A DNA stretch of 43,149 bases from Deltaproteobacteria bacterium (lineage in GTDB: Bacteria; Myxococcota_A; UBA796; SXON01). Location: NCBI GenBank assembly GCA_947490345.1, contig CANLGL010000048.1, forward strand, positions 1-43,149, given 5' to 3'. Position 1 is the stretch's first letter; each line of letters opens with the position of its first letter. Under the pieces are notes generated by a model. The model was not told where the DNA came from. It worked only from the letters and a program-made list of their open reading frames with translations, and made no database searches. Positions 41,869 to 43,149 of this stretch are shown one piece after another. The translations under genes were made by a program, and so were the position numbers.

Positions 41869-42734
41869 GCGGGAACGTCGAGCCCGAGCTCACCATCGAC
41901 ATCGACCTATCCAACGACCTCCGCGGTTTCGCGGTGGACGCCCTGGGCAACCTCTGGGTCGCGACAGCACCGACGTACGATACCCGACTCCTCGTCTACC
42001 CCCCGGGCGGGGCGGACGGCAGCGCCGCGCCGGTGGTGCTCGGGGGTGAGGTGTTCGCTGACGGGGTGCAGATCGAGGAGCTGGTCTTCGACGGCAAGAA
42101 CCAGTTGTGGGTCCTGGTGAAATTCACCTACTCCGACACCCGCGGCGTGTGGGGCTTCAGCCCGGAGCAGGCGCTGGCGTTCTTGGCGGAAGGAACGGTG
42201 CCCACCGCGCCGGCCGCCGCCTTGGAGGTCGAGGGGATGGTCGCGCCGGAGGCGCTGGTGCTGGGCCCGGACGACCGCCTGTGGATCGCCGACTTCGGCA
42301 GTGAGCACGTCTTTGCCTTGGCGGCGGGGCAGAGCGCGTCGGGAGGGCCGGCCACCGTGACCCCCGAAGTCGCGTTCACCGGCGGCTGGGAGGACGCGAC
42401 CGGCACCCACACCCTCAATGGACCGACGGGCATTGGTTTCGACACCGCGGGCCGCCTGTGGGTGAACTACTGGACCAATCCAGCCCTGGCTCGCTTCGAC
42501 GTGGCCGACACCGGCGAGTCGCTCCGCGCCCCCGATCAGACCGCTTCCGGCAGCGTGCTCGACCTCCCCGCCGGCCTCGCCACCGATGGCGAGGGGCGGG
42601 TCTGGTACGGGAACAATCCCCAGGACGGCGCGGGTGAGATCATCGCGCTCGAAAGCGAAGGCGGCACCGAGGTCGCGAGGGCGCGGTCGGCGACGGCCTT
42701 GTCGCCGACGACGCTGGTGTTCGACCCGCACTGA
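41778..42734 (+). CDS. Beta-propeller (NHL/SMP-30-like) protein
   Basis: From about residue 35 the sequence has repeated propeller strands: DLRGFAVDALGNLWVATAP, EELVFDGKNQLWVLVKF, EALVLGPDDRLWIADFGS, GIGFDTAGRLWVNYWTN and GLATDGEGRVWYGNN, each with the D-x-x-G-x-LWV pattern of NHL/SGL blades. The N-terminal 34 residues from GTG 41778 are Arg/Ala/Pro-rich and are not a signal peptide, although such proteins are normally secreted, so the true N-terminus seems lost or displaced (see the remnant just upstream). Function: probably a secreted lactonase-like or binding propeller. Confidence 0.7.
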   Translation: MRTHRRARLPLKNAPAPTPAIRRPSSALAAGGNVEPELTIDIDLSNDLRGFAVDALGNLWVATAPTYDTRLLVYPPGGADGSAAPVVLGGEVFADGVQIEELVFDGKNQLWVLVKFTYSDTRGVWGFSPEQALAFLAEGTVPTAPAAALEVEGMVAPEALVLGPDDRLWIADFGSEHVFALAAGQSASGGPATVTPEVAFTGGWEDATGTHTLNGPTGIGFDTAGRLWVNYWTNPALARFDVADTGESLRAPDQTASGSVLDLPAGLATDGEGRVWYGNNPQDGAGEIIALESEGGTEVARARSATALSPTTLVFDPH

Positions 42735-42748
42735 GGCCGAACGTGCGG

Positions 42749-42754
42749 TACAAT
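42749..42754 (+). promoter_or_regulatory. Probable -10 element, TACAAT
   Basis: TACAAT lies six bases before ATG 42761 with no Shine-Dalgarno sequence between. It is the best -10 match in the window; no clear -35 is seen. Confidence 0.45.
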
Positions 42755-42760
42755 CGCCGC

Positions 42761-43149
42761 ATGAACCGCTCCCCCCTCGGTCTGTCGCTCATCTTCGCCC
42801 TTGCGTGCACCGGTGCCGAGGTCGACACCAAGCCCGACGACGACACCGCCGGGCAGAACAACATCGACGACAGCGGCAACACCGACATCGATGGTGATGG
42901 TTACCTCGGCACCGAAGGCGACTGCGACGACAACGACGCCACCATCAACCCGCTCGGCGTCGAGGTCTGCGACGGCAAGGACAACAACTGCGAGGGGACG
43001 GTCGATGAGGGCGTGTCCACCGTGTACTTCGTCGATGGCGACCTCGACGGCTTCGGCGACGACGCATCGGCGCTGTCCTACTGCGAGCCGCCCAGCGCCG
43101 ATCATGTGCTGGTTGGTGGGGACTGCAAAGACGCCGACGCCGCCTACCA
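42761..43149 (+). CDS. MopE-like metal-binding lipoprotein, cut by the window edge
   Basis: The visible 129 residues begin with a lipoprotein signal (LIFALAC, Cys16), an acidic Asp/Asn-rich spacer, then DIDGDGYLGTEGDCDDNDAT and VEVCDGKDNNCEGTVDEG, the calcium/metal-binding motif found in Methylococcus MopE-type and many Myxococcota surface proteins (PF11617). A second DxDGDG-like loop (DGDLDGFGDD) and GDCKDADAAY follow. These repeats usually continue for hundreds of residues, so the gene very likely extends beyond 43149. Confidence 0.8.
   Translation, partial: MNRSPLGLSLIFALACTGAEVDTKPDDDTAGQNNIDDSGNTDIDGDGYLGTEGDCDDNDATINPLGVEVCDGKDNNCEGTVDEGVSTVYFVDGDLDGFGDDASALSYCEPPSADHVLVGGDCKDADAAY

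Noticed and set aside
1..43149. tRNA, rRNA, CRISPR arrays, insertion sequences
   Set aside because: I saw no cloverleaf with conserved loops, no regularly spaced repeats with unique spacers and no transposase; a covariance-model scan would be decisive for small RNAs.

Overview
The window is very GC-rich, densely coding DNA that looks chromosomal and most like a Myxococcota or related (former deltaproteobacterial) predator/saprophyte lineage. The reasons are the many short lipoproteins with lipobox cysteines, the DUF2330 and metallopeptidase-like proteins ending in Cys + hydrophobic segment + Arg cluster (MYXO-CTERM style), the MopE-type DCDD..CDG.DNNC calcium/metal-binding motifs, an FG-GAP lipoprotein and the long TPR proteins. 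This assignment is an inference from gene content. I saw no tRNA, rRNA, CRISPR array or insertion sequence.

Layout. 1-622: repeat-bearing non-coding DNA built on a 14-bp inverted motif, with two hairpins. 623-10330: a TPR membrane protein, a GT-C-type membrane protein, a membrane-anchored helical protein, HutF (formimidoylglutamate deiminase), a small membrane protein and an ArgE-like M20 deacylase. 10.5-14.3 kb: a lipoprotein, a minus-strand operon of MntA (nucleotidyltransferase antitoxin), HepT (HEPN toxin) and a third unknown protein, then a run of small secreted or lipoprotein genes.

14383-25749 is the centre of interest: a contractile injection system (CIS) operon with an unknown 145-aa protein, DUF4255 (Pvc16-like), an oversized sheath, a zinc-ribbon tail-assembly-like protein overlapping a small DUF6760-like reading frame in the -1 frame, a second sheath, a tube protein with three Gly-rich repeats at its N-terminus, an unknown 1244-aa Ala/Arg/Ser/Pro-rich repeat protein, a LysM tube-cap protein (Pvc7-like) and a gp27/late-control-D-like hub (Pvc8-like). 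Genes for gp25, PAAR tip, baseplate J, a conventional tape measure and the AAA+ ATPase are not in the window, so the machine is either split between loci or non-canonical.

25.8-43.1 kb: a membrane protein, a broken vWA lipoprotein, a sulfotransferase, a YkgJ Fe-S/zinc cluster protein, a transglutaminase-like protein, an extracellular HExxH peptidase, an FG-GAP lipoprotein, an ArsC/Spx-family protein, an alpha/beta hydrolase, a tandem pair of paralogous secreted proteins (1032 and 609 aa), a DUF2330 protein, a beta-propeller protein and the start of a MopE-like lipoprotein. Between 27.5 and 34 kb at least four genes are interrupted by single-base losses, which points to consensus indel errors or local gene decay. 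Many genes have a TAnnnT -10-like hexamer only 5-10 nt before the start codon and no Shine-Dalgarno sequence, suggesting frequent leaderless transcription; the CIS genes by contrast often have GGAG-type sites or overlap one another.
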